From contig NZ_BJNY01000016.1 of NCBI RefSeq assembly GCF_006539925.1, positions 1 through 64,000 of the forward strand: a stretch of DNA of 64,000 bases, read 5' to 3'. The notes below the pieces were generated by a model. It ran no database searches and had not been told where the DNA came from. It worked only from the letters and a program-made list of their open reading frames with translations. Below are positions 35,827 through 47,106 of this stretch, piece after piece (position 1 is the stretch's first letter; every line of letters begins with the position of its first letter). Made by a program: the position numbers and the translations under genes. The DNA is from Glutamicibacter uratoxydans (GTDB lineage Bacteria; Actinomycetota; Actinomycetes; Actinomycetales; Micrococcaceae).

Positions 35827-35966
35827 ACTGATTGATTCAGCGGTGTCTGCATGGGACCCCCAAGACTATGCAGACGCTGGGCGGGTTGGTTTCCCCAAGC
35901 CAATTCGTCGACAAGTAGCCTGCGGCTAGCGTCCCCCAAGTGCTAGCCGCAGGCCTTGTCTTTTTA
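35827..35966 (+). ncRNA. 6C-like small RNA with C-rich hairpin loops
   Basis: Three successive hairpins have C-rich loops. Hairpin 1 pairs 35845-35852 with 35868-35875 and carries five C (35857-35861). Hairpin 2 pairs 35886-35891 with 35898-35903 and carries four C. Hairpin 3 pairs 35918-35930 with 35942-35954 (13 bp), carries five C (35933-35937), and is followed by CTTGTCTTTTT as terminator. The architecture matches the actinobacterial 6C RNA, whose loops bind Shine-Dalgarno regions, except that here the runs are four to five C and an additional hairpin is present. The 5' end is inferred from a promoter at 35791-35820. Confidence 0.65.
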
Positions 35967-36018
35967 ATCCGTGCGGCAGGCGAGTGATCAAGCTCATGCA
36001 TCCCACAGCCCTCTGGAT

Positions 36019-36048
36019 TTGGAGTGCGCGCCAACACGTGCATAAAAT
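36019..36048 (+). promoter_or_regulatory. Predicted promoter of the rplJL operon
   Basis: TTGGAG (36019-36024) and TAAAAT (36043-36048) are separated by 18 nt, placing the start of transcription near 36055, at the beginning of the L10 leader. Confidence 0.55.
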
Positions 36049-36054
36049 AGAAAT

Positions 36055-36190
36055 ACCGAAGACCGTCGGTTGGGCATGTTGCAATACCTGCCCCTAAAGG
36101 TCCGCATGGACAACCAACGCAGGTTTCATAGATTTGTTTTGACTTTGAATGAGTTAAACTGCCCTGTGCTCCTGCGCGGGGCCTTTTTTA
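36055..36190 (+). promoter_or_regulatory. Ribosomal protein L10 leader
   Basis: The 5' UTR of rplJ shows the usual L10-leader order: a short hairpin (ACCGAAGACCGTCGGT), a long-range pairing of CGGTTG with CAACC near 36110-36117, and a terminal hairpin (36161-36168 with 36175-36182) followed by CTTTTTTA. L10(L12)4 binds such leaders to repress translation; the last hairpin may also attenuate transcription. Confidence 0.65.
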
Positions 36191-36241
36191 TGGCCTCGCC
36201 GGTTATGAAACGGTACCGAACAAATCCCCGGAAGGAGTGTT

Positions 36242-36763
36242 ATGGCAACCCCGAGCAAGACTGCAGCGATTGAAGAGATCACTGCTGACTTCAAAGATTC
36301 GACTGCGGCTGTCTTGACCGAATACCGTGGGCTTACCGTTGCACAGCTCAAGGATCTGCGCCGCTCGCTTGGTCAGGAGACCAAGTACGCCGTTGTTAAG
36401 AACACCTTGACCGCTATCGCAGCGAAGGAAGCCGGCATCGATGCATTCGATGACGCGCTTGCTGGTCCAACCGCAATCGCCTTTATCAAGGGCGATGCAG
36501 TTGCTGCCGCTAAGAGCCTCACGGAGTTCGCCAAGACCAACGACAAGCTGGTTATCAAGACCGGTTGGTTCGAAGGCAAGGCACTGGACAACGCCGGCAT
36601 TGCAGCCCTGGCTGCACTGGAATCCCGCGAGACCCAGCTGGCACGCGTTGCCGCTGTGCTGCAGGCTCCAGCTTCCGCCGCTGCTCGTGTCGTCGACGCT
36701 CTGCGCGCAAAGCTCGAAGAGAACGGTGGCGCTGCTGCCGAGGAAGCTCCGGCAGAAGCCTAA
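36242..36763 (+). CDS. rplJ: 50S ribosomal protein L10
   Basis: L10 anchors the L7/L12 dimers on the ribosome stalk. The 173-residue protein has the N-terminal 23S-binding part (FKDSTAAVLTEYRGLTVAQL, VVKNTLTAIA) and the C-terminal helix for L7/L12, ending in an alanine/glutamate-rich tail. GGAAGGAG lies 6 nt before ATG 36242. rplL follows after 71 bp. Confidence 0.97.
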   Translation: MATPSKTAAIEEITADFKDSTAAVLTEYRGLTVAQLKDLRRSLGQETKYAVVKNTLTAIAAKEAGIDAFDDALAGPTAIAFIKGDAVAAAKSLTEFAKTNDKLVIKTGWFEGKALDNAGIAALAALESRETQLARVAAVLQAPASAAARVVDALRAKLEENGGAAAEEAPAEA

Positions 36764-36834
36764 GCTTTCGCGATTCTCTCGCAACGTAACCCAAATTCAT
36801 AGGCCTTTGGGCCAAAACCGAAAGGACGCCGACC

Positions 36835-37209
36835 ATGGCGAAGCTCACCAACGAAGAGCTGCTTTCCGCATTCAAGGAAATGACCATCATCGAACTCTCG
36901 GAATTCGTTAAGGAATTCGAGGAGACCTTCGACGTTACCGCTGCTGCTGTTGCCGTTGCTGGCCCAGCTGCCGGTGGCGAAGCTGCTGCTGAAGAGCAGA
37001 CCGAATTCGACGTAGTTCTCGAGTCGGCTGGCGACAAGAAGATCGCAGTGATCAAGGAAGTTCGCGCAATCACTTCCCTGGGCCTGAAGGAAGCTAAGGA
37101 GCTCGTTGACAGCGCTCCAAAGGCTCTGCTTGAGGGTGTTGCAAAGGACGCTGCCGAGAAGGCTAAGGAAGCTCTGGAAGCTGCCGGCGCTACCGTCACC
37201 GTTAAGTAA
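36835..37209 (+). CDS. rplL: 50S ribosomal protein L7/L12
   Basis: The 124-residue protein has an N-terminal dimerisation domain, an alanine-rich hinge ([20 protein letters not shown]) and a C-terminal factor-binding domain ([34 protein letters not shown]). It recruits translational GTPases to the ribosome. A stem-loop follows 29 nt after the stop. Confidence 0.98.
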   Translation: MAKLTNEELLSAFKEMTIIELSEFVKEFEETFDVTAAAVAVAGPAAGGEAAAEEQTEFDVVLESAGDKKIAVIKEVRAITSLGLKEAKELVDSAPKALLEGVAKDAAEKAKEALEAAGATVTVK

Positions 37210-37237
37210 GTTCAGCGGTCACTCGCAACTTATTGTC

Positions 37238-37269
37238 GAAGGTCCACAGGTTTTTGCCTGTGGGCCTTC
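37238..37269 (+). terminator. Stem-loop after rplL
   Basis: A 13-bp stem (37238-37250 with 37257-37269, one G:T pair) has a TTTTTG loop. No T-run follows, so it may be a partial terminator or an RNA-processing site. Confidence 0.65.
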
Positions 37270-37367
37270 GGCCGTTAACTGAGAAACTCTTGTACATCTC
37301 TGTATAAAAGCTATATAACGTTTCTATTAACAGGAATTATGTATCTGTAAGGTTTATTCTTGTTTTT

Positions 37368-38519
37368 GTGTCAAAACGCGAGATCTTAGTTAACAAGAGC
37401 GCAAGGCCACGGCTGGGCTTGCTGGATGGGCTGCGCATTATGGCAGCCCTGTTGGTCGTGCTGTATCACTACACTGCCTGGGGACATAGCTATTGGGGCG
37501 CATACGCCCCTGATGTGTGGCCGCTGCTTTCGGCTGTGACGCGTTATGGGCAGCTCGGTGTGCAGCTGTTCTTCCTGATCTCGGGCTTCGTGATCCTGAT
37601 GTCGCTTCAGGGACGAAACGTCGCCCACTTTATTGGCTCGCGTGTTGGCCGTCTTTACCCTGCCTATTGGCTAGCGGTCATCGCGGCGGCCATCCTGTGC
37701 TTTGTGCTCTGGCCGCGCATCGGCGAAGGCCGAGCACCGAGCGACATCATTCCCAACCTGACCATGATGCAGGGGGCCTTCAATATTGAAGATCTGGACG
37801 GCGTGTATTGGACGCTGTGGGTAGAGCTGCGCTTCTACATACTGCTGGGCGTCATGCTCGCCCTCGGGCTGGCGAAAGACCGCTACATCATGGCGTTGTC
37901 CGTGCTGTGGCCGTCGGCTGGATTCCTCTTGCACTTCACCGAACTGACCGAGCTCCAGGACTGGATTGCTGGCCAGTACGCCGCCCTCTTCTCCGCCGGG
38001 ATGGTCATCTACCTCATCTACAAGCAGGGGCACAGCATGATTCGCTGGCTGCTGGTGGGTTTCAATACCGTGATCGCCGCTTATTTCACCGGCATCAAGG
38101 GAAGCAGCGACGCGCTGAGCCTGTCCAATATGCAGGTGCCGGCCTGGCATTACCAGCTCCTAGTGGTGCTGTGCGTGGGACTGCTGGCTCTATTCACCTT
38201 GACGCCGCTGAACAAGGTTGAGACCAAGTGGCTCATGGTCGCCGGCTCGTTGACGTTCCCGCTCTACCTCTTCCATGAGATCTGGGGCTGGTGGATTATC
38301 AACCAGCTACACCCATGGGTGAACAAGTATGTGCTGTTGATTGGCACCATTGTTCTGATGCTTGCCTGGGCCTACGTGGTTGCCCGATATGTGGAGAAGC
38401 CGGTTGGTCTCAAGCTGCGCAACGCGACGACTAATGCGCTCACCGCTGCCGCAGGCTGGTTCTCCAAACGCCGCGGCCAGGTCGGCACCCCTATTGCGGG
38501 ACCGAAATATCAGCAATAG
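37368..38519 (+). CDS. Acyltransferase 3 family membrane protein (OafA-like)
   Basis: The 383-residue protein has about ten helices of the acyltransferase-3 family. The conserved histidine motif is in RIMAALLVVLYHYTAWGHSY and the usual Arg-containing segment is in HFIGSRVGRLYPAYWLAV. Such proteins O-acetylate surface glycans or lipids. GTG 37368 has no clear ribosome site and lies close to an AT-rich promoter-like stretch (37300-37360), so the transcript may be leaderless. It sits between rplL and rpoB, where E. coli has nothing. Its end overlaps the convergent ybaK-like gene by 29 nt. Confidence 0.83.
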   Translation: MSKREILVNKSARPRLGLLDGLRIMAALLVVLYHYTAWGHSYWGAYAPDVWPLLSAVTRYGQLGVQLFFLISGFVILMSLQGRNVAHFIGSRVGRLYPAYWLAVIAAAILCFVLWPRIGEGRAPSDIIPNLTMMQGAFNIEDLDGVYWTLWVELRFYILLGVMLALGLAKDRYIMALSVLWPSAGFLLHFTELTELQDWIAGQYAALFSAGMVIYLIYKQGHSMIRWLLVGFNTVIAAYFTGIKGSSDALSLSNMQVPAWHYQLLVVLCVGLLALFTLTPLNKVETKWLMVAGSLTFPLYLFHEIWGWWIINQLHPWVNKYVLLIGTIVLMLAWAYVVARYVEKPVGLKLRNATTNALTAAAGWFSKRRGQVGTPIAGPKYQQ

Positions 38520-38988
38520 TTGCTTCGAAGCCTGCGGCAAGGGCATCGGGGGCGACCAGTAGCCCGTAGCCTGGGTCGCCGCTGCCCAGAGCGATCTTCT
38601 CCGGGATAGGCTCCTCGAAAACGTTGGAGTCTATCAGCACGGGCAATACAGTGTGCGACCCGAAGGGCGTGATGGTGCCGCGGACGTAGTGGGTGACAGC
38701 CAGCGCCGTGTCTGCATCAGGAAGCGAAAGCTTGTTGACCTGCAGCACCGTGCGGATCTTCGCCCAGTCGAGTTTCCTGCCTCCCGGGATCAACGCGAAC
38801 ACGAAGGTTCCATCCGACCGCTTGAGCACCAGAGTCTTAAGCAGATGCTCCGGAACCACGCCCAGCAGCTGCGCGGCTTCTTCCAGCGAATTCGCCTTGG
38901 CGCGGGGCACCACCTCGATGGGGATATTGCGCCGAGTGGCGTCGAGCATGACGCGGGTCAGTGCTTCCGAATCCTGCAGTTCGCTCAT
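38491..38988 (-). CDS. YbaK/EbsC-family aminoacyl-tRNA deacylase
   Basis: The 165-residue single-domain protein has the YbaK fold signatures KTLVLKRSDGTFVFALIPGG, the catalytic-lysine region RKLDWAKI and the end motif GSGDPGYGLLVAPDAL. Family members hydrolyse mischarged tRNA such as Cys-tRNA(Pro). It is convergent with the acyltransferase and its last 29 nt overlap that gene, leaving no room for a separate terminator. Confidence 0.85.
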   Translation of the reverse strand: MSELQDSEALTRVMLDATRRNIPIEVVPRAKANSLEEAAQLLGVVPEHLLKTLVLKRSDGTFVFALIPGGRKLDWAKIRTVLQVNKLSLPDADTALAVTHYVRGTITPFGSHTVLPVLIDSNVFEEPIPEKIALGSGDPGYGLLVAPDALAAGFEATIADISVPQ

Positions 38989-39372
38989 CGCGTGCTTCCT
39001 CGGCTTTCATCCAGGGGCAGTGTTCAACTTAGCAACGAGCCTAGTGCACGTCATTGGTGCAGAAGCCTATTCCGGCTGTGCCGGCAGCTGAATTTAATGC
39101 AGAAGCAACCAAAAGTCGGACTTTTGGGACATGAGTGATCAAATGCACACCACCATTTGGCTCAGGGATTGCGGCACTTCAAGACGGCCTGTCGGAGGTT
39201 TGCCGGAGATTATCCTAAATCATGGAAAATCCGTTGATCATGTGGGAAAAGTCGAAGAATTCCGGTGCCGCTCGCGCGTGGTCGGCGCAGGACAAGTGTT
39301 GGGTTCCGGAGTTGAACGTCCGGTGGGTTTAAGGCAAACGGAAAACTATAGCACGGATTTGGGCGACAGGTA

Positions 39373-39401
39373 TCGACAACCCGAAAAACCTACTGTAGAG
39401 T
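39373..39401 (+). promoter_or_regulatory. Predicted rpoBC promoter
   Basis: TCGACA (39373-39378) and TAGAGT (39396-39401) are 17 nt apart, giving transcription from about 39408 and a UTR of about 135 nt before rpoB. The UTR holds a small CCTGTC/GACAGG hairpin (39474-39489). The rest of the 38989-39542 gap shows no supported gene. Confidence 0.5.
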
Positions 39402-39542
39402 GGAAATTTGCGCCTTACTGTTTGCGCGCGCAACCTTCATATAGCGGTGGGCTGCGTGGTCGAAAAATGAGGACCTGTCCTAAGACAGGCACCTTATCAC
39501 GGTAAGCGTTAGGAAACCTGACGGTCTTTGGAAGGATCCATC

Positions 39543-42500
39543 TTGGTCGCCTCGAGCAACCCTAACAACCAAACCGCTAGTTCGGCTCGCGATGCTGCAT
39601 ACGCTGGCCGACTTTCTTTTGCAAAGATTCACGAACCCCTTGAAGTGCCTAACCTGCTGGCATTGCAGACCGAGAGCTTTGACCGCCTCGTCGGCAATCA
39701 GCGCTGGGTAGAGCGCCTGGCAGCAGCCGAAGCTATTGGCGACACCAGTGTCCCCAACACCTCCGGCTTGGCTGAAATCTTCGAGGAGATCTCCCCAATC
39801 GAGGACTTCCAGGACACCATGTCCTTGAGCTTCTCGGATCCGGAGTTCGCTGATCCGAAGTACACCATTGCTGAGTGCAAGGATCGCGACGCCACCTACG
39901 CGGCACCGCTGTACGTCAAGGCCGAATTCATGAACAATGAAACCGGCGAAATCAAGCAGCAGACCGTGTTCATGGGCGATTTCCCGCTGATGACCGAAAA
40001 GGGCACGTTCATCATCAACGGCACCGAGCGTGTCGTCGTCTCCCAGCTGGTCCGTTCCCCGGGCGCGTACTTCGAGTCCGCACCGGACAAGACCAGTGAC
40101 AAGACCATCTACTCGGCTCGCATCATCCCATCGCGTGGTGCATGGTTCGAGCTGGAAATCGACAAGCGCGACCAGATCGGCGTTCGCCTTGACCGCAAGC
40201 GCAAGCAGTCGGTCACCGTCCTGCTCAAGGCCCTTGGCTGGAGCGAAGAGCAGATCCTGTCCGAATTCGGCCAGTACGACTCGATGCGCGCCACCCTTGA
40301 GAAGGACAACATCAAGGACCAGTCCGAAGCGCTGCTGGACATCTACCGCAAGCTGCGTCCAGGCGAGCCTCCAACGGTCGAAGCCGCCCAGGCACTGCTG
40401 AAGAACATGTACTTCGAGCCTAAGCGCTACGATCTGGCCAAGGTTGGCCGCTACAAGATCAACCGCAAGCTGGGCGTGGAGACTCCTGTCAACGCAGAGA
40501 ACGCTTCGGTGCTCTCGCTGGACGACCTGGTGGCAATGATCCGCTACCTCGTCGCCCTGCACGCAGGTGAGAAGACCGTCTCCGGCACCCGCAAGGGCGA
40601 GATCGTCGACATCCCTGTGAACGTGGATGACATCGACCACTTCGGCAACCGCCGCATCCGCGCTGTTGGCGAGCTGATCGAGAACCAGGTCCGCACCGGT
40701 CTGTCCCGTATGGAGCGTGTTGTGCGCGAGCGCATGACCACCCAGGACGTCGAGGCCATCACCCCGCAGACCCTGATCAACATCCGTCCGGTTGTCGCCG
40801 CGATCAAGGAGTTCTTCGGAACCTCCCAGCTCTCGCAGTTCATGGACCAGAACAACCCGCTGGCCGGCCTGACCCACAAGCGCCGCCTGTCGGCTCTGGG
40901 CCCAGGCGGCCTGTCGCGCGACCGCGCAGGCATGGAAGTTCGAGACGTGCACCCGTCCCACTACGGACGTATGTGCCCGATTGAAACTCCCGAAGGTCCG
41001 AACATTGGTCTGATCGGCTCGCTGGCAACCTACGGCCGCATCAACGCCTTCGGCTTCATCGAAACCCCATACCGCAAGGTCACCGACGGCGTTGTCTCCA
41101 ACGCTGTGGAGTACCTGACCGCCGATGACGAGCTGCAGCACTACATCGCACAGGCCAACGCGCCTCTGGATGAGAACGGCCGCTTCATCGAAGACGGCGT
41201 GCTGGTGCGTGAAAAGGGCGGCGGCGGCGAGCCTGTCATCGTCGACGCCTCTGAAGTGACCTTCATGGACGTTTCCCCTCGCCAGATGGTGTCCGTGGCA
41301 ACCGCCCTGATTCCATTCCTCGAGCACGACGATGCCAACCGAGCACTGATGGGCGCCAACATGCAGCGCCAGGCCGTGCCGCTGCTGGCTTCCGAGCGCC
41401 CGCTGGTGGGTACCGGCATGGAGAAGTACGCTGCAATCGACGCCGGCGACTCCGTCGTGGCCCAGAAGCCAGGCGTGGTCACCGAGGTTTCCGCAGACCT
41501 GGTAGTCGTCATGAACGACGACGGCACCGAGTCCATGTACCCGATCATGAAGTTCGCCCGCTCCAACCAGGGCAACGCCTACAACCAGCGCGTTCGCGTG
41601 TCTGAGGGCGACCGCCTGGAGTACCAGTCGATCATCGCCGACGGCCCGTCCACCGACAAGGGCGAGCTGTCCCTGGGCAAGAACCTGCTCGTGGCATTCA
41701 TGTCCTGGGAAGGCTACAACTACGAGGATGCGATCATCCTCTCCCAGCGCATGGTCTTCGAAGACGTGCTCACCTCGATCCACATCGAAGAGCACGAGGT
41801 CGACGCCCGCGACACCAAGCTGGGTGCCGAGGAAATCACCCGCGACATCCCGAATGTCTCGGAAGACATCCTCTCCCAGCTGGATGACCGCGGCATCGTG
41901 TACATCGGTGCAGAGGTCGAGGCCGGCGACGTGCTGGTAGGCCGTGTCACCCCTAAGGGCGAGACTGAGCTGACCCCTGAAGAGCGCCTGCTGCGCGCCA
42001 TCTTCGGCGAGAAGTCCCGCGAAGTGCGCGACACCTCCCTGAAGGTTCCGCACGGCGAGTCCGGCACCGTCATCGGTGTTCGCATCTTCGACCGCGACAA
42101 CGACGACGAGCTCAGCCCTGGTGTGAACCAGCTGGTGCGCGTCTACGTTGCCCAGAAGCGCAAGATCACCAACGGTGACAAGCTTGCAGGCCGCCACGGC
42201 AACAAGGGTGTTATCTCCAAGATCCTGCCGCTGGAGGATATGCCATTCCTCGAGGACGGCACTCCGCTGGACGTCGTGCTGAACCCACTGGGTGTGCCAG
42301 GTCGTATGAACGTCGGCCAGGTTATGGAAATCCACCTGGGCTGGGCTGCTAAGCAGGGTTGGAACATCGAGAACGAGCCAGAGTGGGTCAAGGATCTTCC
42401 TAACCTGCCTCGCCAGTCCGATTCCACCACCGTGGCAACCCCGGTCTTCGACGGCGCTTCGGAAGAAGAAATCCGCGGCATCCTGGACTCGACCAACAAG

Positions 42501-43049
42501 ACCCGCGACGGCGTGCGCCTGATCGGCAACTCCGGCAAGGCCCGCCTGTTCGACGGCCGCTCCGGCGAGCCGTTCCCGGATCCGGTATCGGTCGGCTACA
42601 TGTACATCTTGAAGCTGCACCACCTGGTGGACGACAAAATCCACGCCCGCTCCACCGGTCCATACTCCATGATCACCCAGCAGCCGCTGGGCGGTAAGGC
42701 CCAGTTCGGTGGCCAGCGCTTCGGTGAAATGGAAGTTTGGGCGCTGGAGGCCTACGGCGCCGCTTACACGCTGCAGGAAATCCTGACCATCAAGTCGGAT
42801 GATATCCACGGCCGTGTGAAGGTGTACGAAGCCATCGTCAAGGGCGAGAACGTACCGGAGCCAGGTGTTCCGGAATCGTTCAAGGTGCTCATCAAGGAAA
42901 TGCAGTCGCTGTGCTTGAACGTCGAGGTGCTTGGCACCGACGGCAACACCATCGAAATGCGCGAATCGGACGAGGAATCATTCCGTGCCGCTGAAGAGTT
43001 GGGCATTGACCTTTCCCGGTCAGAGCCAAACTCCGTAGAAGAGGTGTAG
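39543..43049 (+). CDS. rpoB: RNA polymerase subunit beta
   Basis: The 1168-residue subunit starts at TTG 39543, preceded by GAAGGA with 6-nt spacing; TTG 39528 in the same frame lacks a site. The rifampicin-binding region ([20 protein letters not shown], then [19 protein letters not shown]) carries the ordinary drug-sensitive residues. The beta flap and active-centre lysines ([20 protein letters not shown]) and the C-terminal clamp ([20 protein letters not shown]) are present. rpoC follows after 76 nt. Confidence 0.98.
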   Translation: MVASSNPNNQTASSARDAAYAGRLSFAKIHEPLEVPNLLALQTESFDRLVGNQRWVERLAAAEAIGDTSVPNTSGLAEIFEEISPIEDFQDTMSLSFSDPEFADPKYTIAECKDRDATYAAPLYVKAEFMNNETGEIKQQTVFMGDFPLMTEKGTFIINGTERVVVSQLVRSPGAYFESAPDKTSDKTIYSARIIPSRGAWFELEIDKRDQIGVRLDRKRKQSVTVLLKALGWSEEQILSEFGQYDSMRATLEKDNIKDQSEALLDIYRKLRPGEPPTVEAAQALLKNMYFEPKRYDLAKVGRYKINRKLGVETPVNAENASVLSLDDLVAMIRYLVALHAGEKTVSGTRKGEIVDIPVNVDDIDHFGNRRIRAVGELIENQVRTGLSRMERVVRERMTTQDVEAITPQTLINIRPVVAAIKEFFGTSQLSQFMDQNNPLAGLTHKRRLSALGPGGLSRDRAGMEVRDVHPSHYGRMCPIETPEGPNIGLIGSLATYGRINAFGFIETPYRKVTDGVVSNAVEYLTADDELQHYIAQANAPLDENGRFIEDGVLVREKGGGGEPVIVDASEVTFMDVSPRQMVSVATALIPFLEHDDANRALMGANMQRQAVPLLASERPLVGTGMEKYAAIDAGDSVVAQKPGVVTEVSADLVVVMNDDGTESMYPIMKFARSNQGNAYNQRVRVSEGDRLEYQSIIADGPSTDKGELSLGKNLLVAFMSWEGYNYEDAIILSQRMVFEDVLTSIHIEEHEVDARDTKLGAEEITRDIPNVSEDILSQLDDRGIVYIGAEVEAGDVLVGRVTPKGETELTPEERLLRAIFGEKSREVRDTSLKVPHGESGTVIGVRIFDRDNDDELSPGVNQLVRVYVAQKRKITNGDKLAGRHGNKGVISKILPLEDMPFLEDGTPLDVVLNPLGVPGRMNVGQVMEIHLGWAAKQGWNIENEPEWVKDLPNLPRQSDSTTVATPVFDGASEEEIRGILDSTNKTRDGVRLIGNSGKARLFDGRSGEPFPDPVSVGYMYILKLHHLVDDKIHARSTGPYSMITQQPLGGKAQFGGQRFGEMEVWALEAYGAAYTLQEILTIKSDDIHGRVKVYEAIVKGENVPEPGVPESFKVLIKEMQSLCLNVEVLGTDGNTIEMRESDEESFRAAEELGIDLSRSEPNSVEEV

Positions 43050-43125
43050 TCTGCGGGCCGCACCGGCCCGCACAACACTTCATTCATATCGACTTCAGAC
43101 ACCATAGAAGAGAGAAAAGGACCCT

Positions 43126-46100
43126 ATGTCCACCGATTCCTCATTTGGCCTCATGCGCATTAACCTTGCCACCGCGGACGAAATCCGCGCGTGGAGCTAC
43201 GGCGAGGTTAAGAAGCCTGAAACCATCAACTACCGCACCCTGAAGCCGGAGAAGGACGGTCTTTTCTGCGAAAAGATTTTCGGCCCTTCCCGCGACTGGG
43301 AATGCTACTGCGGCAAGTACAAGCGCGTGCGCTTCAAGGGCATCATCTGCGAACGCTGCGGCGTTGAGGTGACCCGTGCCAACGTGCGCCGCGAGCGCAT
43401 GGGCCACATCGAGCTTGCAGCTCCTGTGACCCACATCTGGTACTTCAAGGGCGTTCCTTCGCGCTTGGGCTACCTGCTGGACCTGGCTCCGAAGGACCTT
43501 GAAAAGGTCATCTACTTCGCCGCCTACATGATCACCTCCGTGAACGAGGACCGCCGCCACGCAGAAATGCCAAACCTGCAGGCACAGCACGATCTTGAGC
43601 TGCGCCAGTTGGCTACCAACGCCGAAGCCGACAAGAAGGCTGTTGCAGCCGACCTGGAAGCAGAGCTGGAGCGCATGGAAGCAGACGGCGCCAAGAACGC
43701 CGAGCTGAACAAGGCCCGCACCCTGGCCGAGAAGACTGTTCTGCAGATCGACAAGCGCGCCAAGGCCGAGGCCGAGCGCCTGCGCGCGGTCTGGGAGCGC
43801 TTCAAGGGCCTGAAGGTTGCAGACCTCGAAGGCGACGAAGGCCTTTACCGCACCATGCGCGAGAAGTACGGACTGTACTTCGAAGGCTCCATGGGTGCAG
43901 AAGCCATCCAGAAGCGCCTGGAGAACTTCGACCTTGCCGGTGAAGCCGAAGAGCTCAAGCAGATCATCGACAACGGCAAGGGCCAGAAGAAGGCTCGCGC
44001 CCTCAAGCGCCTGAAGGTCGTCAACGCATTCCTGGCCAATGGCAACTCGCCAAAGGGCATGGTGCTCGACGCCGTTCCAGTGATCCCGCCGGAACTGCGT
44101 CCAATGGTTCAGCTCGACGGCGGCCGCTTCGCCACCTCGGACCTGAACGACCTGTACCGCCGCGTGATTAACCGCAACAACCGCCTCAAGCGCCTGCTTG
44201 ACCTCGGTGCGCCTGAGATCATCGTGAACAACGAAAAGCGCATGCTGCAGGAAGCTGTTGACTCGCTGTTCGACAACGGCCGCCGCGGCCGTCCGGTCAC
44301 CGGTCCGGGCAACCGTCCGCTGAAGTCCCTGAGCGACATGCTCAAGGGCAAGCAGGGTCGTTTCCGTCAGAACCTGCTCGGCAAGCGCGTTGACTACTCG
44401 GGCCGTTCGGTTATCGTGGTCGGCCCGCAGCTGAAGCTGCACCAGTGCGGTCTGCCTAAGCAGATGGCTCTGGAGCTCTTCAAGCCGTTCGTGATGAAGC
44501 GCCTGGTTGACCTCAACCACGCACAGAACATCAAGAGCGCAAAGCGCATGGTCGAGCGCTACCGCCCACAGGTGTGGGATGTTCTCGAAGAGATCATCAC
44601 CGAGCACCCAGTACTCCTGAACCGTGCACCAACCCTGCACCGTTTGGGCATCCAGGCCTTCGAACCACAGCTGATTGAAGGCAAGGCCCTGCAGCTGCAC
44701 CCTCTGGTGTGTGGCGCGTTCAACGCTGACTTCGACGGCGACCAGATGGCAGTGCACCTGCCGCTGAGCCCAGAAGCCCAGGCTGAAGCACGCATCCTGA
44801 TGCTGTCCTCGCACAACATCTTGAAGCCTTCGGATGGCCGTCCGGTAGCCCTGCCTTCGCAGGATATGATCATCGGTCTGCACCACCTGACCACCAAGCG
44901 CGAAGACGAGACCGGCGCAGGCCGCGTGTTCACCTCGGTATCTGAAGCCATCATGGCCAAGGACCGCGGCGAGCTGCACCTGAACGCTCCGATCAAGATC
45001 CGCGTAGAGAACTTCGTGCCTTCCGCCGAGCAGCCAGCCCCTGAGGGCTGGGAGCCAGGCACCCCGGCACTGCTGGAGACCTCCCTGGGTCAGGTGCTGT
45101 TCAACGACACCCTGCCTGAGGACTACCCATGGGTGGCTCGCGTGGCAGGCAAGGATGCACTCTCGGAGATCGTCAACGATCTGGCAGAGCGCTACCCGAA
45201 GGTCATTGCAGCAGCAACCCTCGACAACCTGAAGGATGCCGGTTTCCACTGGGCAACCCGCTCGGGCGTCACCGTGGCGATCTCGGACATCACCTCGAAC
45301 ATGAACAAGGCGCAGATCCTTGAGCCATACGAGGAACGTGCCCGCAAGGTGCAGGCAGCCTACGACAAGGGTCTGATTGCAGACACCGAGCGCCGCCAAG
45401 ACCTGATCGACATCTGGACCAAGGCTACCGACGAGGTTGCCGAGGCGATGAAGAACGGCATGGAAGAGCTGAACACCATTAACCGAATGGTGACCTCCAA
45501 GGCTCGTGGTAACTGGCTGCAGCTGCGCCAGATCGCCGGTATCCGTGGCCTGGTGTCCAACCCTAAGGGTGAAATTATTCCTCGCCCGATTAAGTCTTCC
45601 TACCGTGAAGGCCTGTCGGTTCTGGAGTACTTCATCGCTACCCACGGTGCTCGTAAGGGCCTGGCCGATACCGCGCTGAAGACCGCTAACTCGGGTTACC
45701 TGACCCGTCGTCTGGTGGACGTTTCGCAGGATGTCATTGTCCGCGAAGAGGACTGCGGTACCAAGCGCGGTTTGACCGTTGCCATTGCAGACACCTCCAC
45801 CGGTGTTCGCATCAAGCACGAAACCGTAGAGAACTCGGCCTACACCCGTACGCTGGCAGCCGACGTCAAGGACGCCGAAGGCAACGTACTGGCAGCAGCC
45901 GGTTCCGATGTGGGCGACGTGCTGATCGACACCCTGTATGACGCAGGCGTCGATGAGATCCGCGTCCGCTCGGTGCTGACCTGCGACTCCGCTGTTGGAA
46001 CCTGTGCACTGTGCTACGGCCGTTCGCTGGCTACCGGCAAGACCGTTGACATCGGCGAGGCCGTTGGCATTATCGCCGCACAGTCCATCGGTGAGCCTGG

Positions 46101-47016
46101 CACCCAGCTGACCATGCGTACCTTCCACACCGGTGGTGTTGCATCGGCTGACGATATCACCCAGGGTCTGCCTCGTATTCAGGAATTGTTCGAAGCCCGT
46201 ACCCCTAAGGGTGTGGCTCCGATGTCCGAGGTCACCGGTCGCGTGTCGATCGAGGACGACGAGAAGCAGCTGCGTGTAGTTGTCACCCCGGACAACGGCG
46301 ACGAGAAGCAGGCCTACCCGGTTCTGCGCCGCGCCCGCCTGCTGGTGGAAGAGGGCCAGTCCATCGTGGCTGGTACCCAGCTGACCAGCGGTACCCTGGA
46401 TCCAAAGCAGGTACTGCGAGTTCTGGGCCCACGTGAGGCTCAGAAGTTCCTGGTCCGCGAGGTTCAGGACGTGTACCAGTCCCAGGGTGTAGGCATCCAC
46501 GATAAGCACGTGGAAGTCATCGTCCGCCAGATGCTGCGTCGCGTCACCGTGATCGAGTCCGGCGAAACCGAACTGCTGCCAGGTGAGCTGGCAGACCGTT
46601 CGCGCTTCACCGCGGCGAACCGCAAGGCTGTTGCAGAGGGCAAGCGCCCAGCTGCAGGTCGTGACGAGATGATGGGTATTACCAAGGCATCGCTGGCCAC
46701 CGACTCGTGGCTGTCGGCTGCTTCCTTCCAGGAAACCACCCGCGTCCTGACTCAGGCTGCGATGGAGGGCAAGGAAGATCCGCTGCGCGGTCTGAAGGAG
46801 AACGTCATCATCGGTAAGCTGATCCCGGCCGGTACCGGCCTGGACCGCTACACCCAGGTTGACGTCGAGCCAACCGATGAAGCAAAGGCAACTTTGTTCA
46901 CCGGCACCTCGGCCTTCTCCTCGGGTCTCTACGACGATGCACTGGACGGCGGCCTGTCGCCTGAGTTCCGTGCCATCTCGATGGACGACTACGACCACGG
47001 CTCGGACTTCCGCTAA
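43126..47016 (+). CDS. rpoC: RNA polymerase subunit beta'
   Basis: The 1296-residue subunit carries an N-terminal zinc ribbon ([20 protein letters not shown]), the catalytic Mg motif [13 protein letters not shown], the trigger loop region ([19 protein letters not shown]) and a second zinc site ([15 protein letters not shown]). An actinobacterial insertion of about 90 residues with coiled-coil character ([20 protein letters not shown]) is seen after the zipper. ATG 43126 has AGAGAGAAAAGGA upstream. A strong terminator follows. Confidence 0.98.
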   Translation: MSTDSSFGLMRINLATADEIRAWSYGEVKKPETINYRTLKPEKDGLFCEKIFGPSRDWECYCGKYKRVRFKGIICERCGVEVTRANVRRERMGHIELAAPVTHIWYFKGVPSRLGYLLDLAPKDLEKVIYFAAYMITSVNEDRRHAEMPNLQAQHDLELRQLATNAEADKKAVAADLEAELERMEADGAKNAELNKARTLAEKTVLQIDKRAKAEAERLRAVWERFKGLKVADLEGDEGLYRTMREKYGLYFEGSMGAEAIQKRLENFDLAGEAEELKQIIDNGKGQKKARALKRLKVVNAFLANGNSPKGMVLDAVPVIPPELRPMVQLDGGRFATSDLNDLYRRVINRNNRLKRLLDLGAPEIIVNNEKRMLQEAVDSLFDNGRRGRPVTGPGNRPLKSLSDMLKGKQGRFRQNLLGKRVDYSGRSVIVVGPQLKLHQCGLPKQMALELFKPFVMKRLVDLNHAQNIKSAKRMVERYRPQVWDVLEEIITEHPVLLNRAPTLHRLGIQAFEPQLIEGKALQLHPLVCGAFNADFDGDQMAVHLPLSPEAQAEARILMLSSHNILKPSDGRPVALPSQDMIIGLHHLTTKREDETGAGRVFTSVSEAIMAKDRGELHLNAPIKIRVENFVPSAEQPAPEGWEPGTPALLETSLGQVLFNDTLPEDYPWVARVAGKDALSEIVNDLAERYPKVIAAATLDNLKDAGFHWATRSGVTVAISDITSNMNKAQILEPYEERARKVQAAYDKGLIADTERRQDLIDIWTKATDEVAEAMKNGMEELNTINRMVTSKARGNWLQLRQIAGIRGLVSNPKGEIIPRPIKSSYREGLSVLEYFIATHGARKGLADTALKTANSGYLTRRLVDVSQDVIVREEDCGTKRGLTVAIADTSTGVRIKHETVENSAYTRTLAADVKDAEGNVLAAAGSDVGDVLIDTLYDAGVDEIRVRSVLTCDSAVGTCALCYGRSLATGKTVDIGEAVGIIAAQSIGEPGTQLTMRTFHTGGVASADDITQGLPRIQELFEARTPKGVAPMSEVTGRVSIEDDEKQLRVVVTPDNGDEKQAYPVLRRARLLVEEGQSIVAGTQLTSGTLDPKQVLRVLGPREAQKFLVREVQDVYQSQGVGIHDKHVEVIVRQMLRRVTVIESGETELLPGELADRSRFTAANRKAVAEGKRPAAGRDEMMGITKASLATDSWLSAASFQETTRVLTQAAMEGKEDPLRGLKENVIIGKLIPAGTGLDRYTQVDVEPTDEAKATLFTGTSAFSSGLYDDALDGGLSPEFRAISMDDYDHGSDFR

Positions 47017-47048
47017 ACCGGAAGGCCCTAGCTTCGGTTAGAACGTAG

Positions 47049-47088
47049 AGCGCCCGCCGGCACCAGCAATGGTGTCGGCGGGCGCTTT
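47049..47088. terminator. Terminator of rpoBC
   Basis: A 16-bp GC-rich stem (47049-47064 with 47071-47086) has one wobble pair and a 6-nt loop, followed by TTGCCTTTT. It lies between convergent rpoC and a membrane-protein gene. Confidence 0.88.
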
Positions 47089-47106
47089 GCCTTTTGGGGT
47101 AGCTGG

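Noticed and set aside
35837-36043. A small minus-strand frame across the C-rich RNA
   Set aside because: It runs through the terminator hairpin and has no ribosome site; RNA structure explains the region better.
39131-39505. A plus-strand frame of 124 codons just upstream of rpoB
   Set aside because: It spans the predicted rpoB promoter and leader, with no recognisable domain and non-coding-like composition.
40810-41040. Possible rifampicin-resistance changes in rpoB
   Set aside because: The residues of the central resistance region read as the common sensitive type.
39480-42809. A minus-strand reading frame of about 1100 codons opposite rpoB
   Set aside because: It is antisense to a certain gene, shows no family motif, and arises from GC-rich codon bias that leaves the opposite frame open.
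43141-46998. A minus-strand reading frame of about 1285 codons opposite rpoC
   Set aside because: Same reason: no motifs, low-complexity leucine/valine/histidine-rich product, mirrors rpoC codon use.
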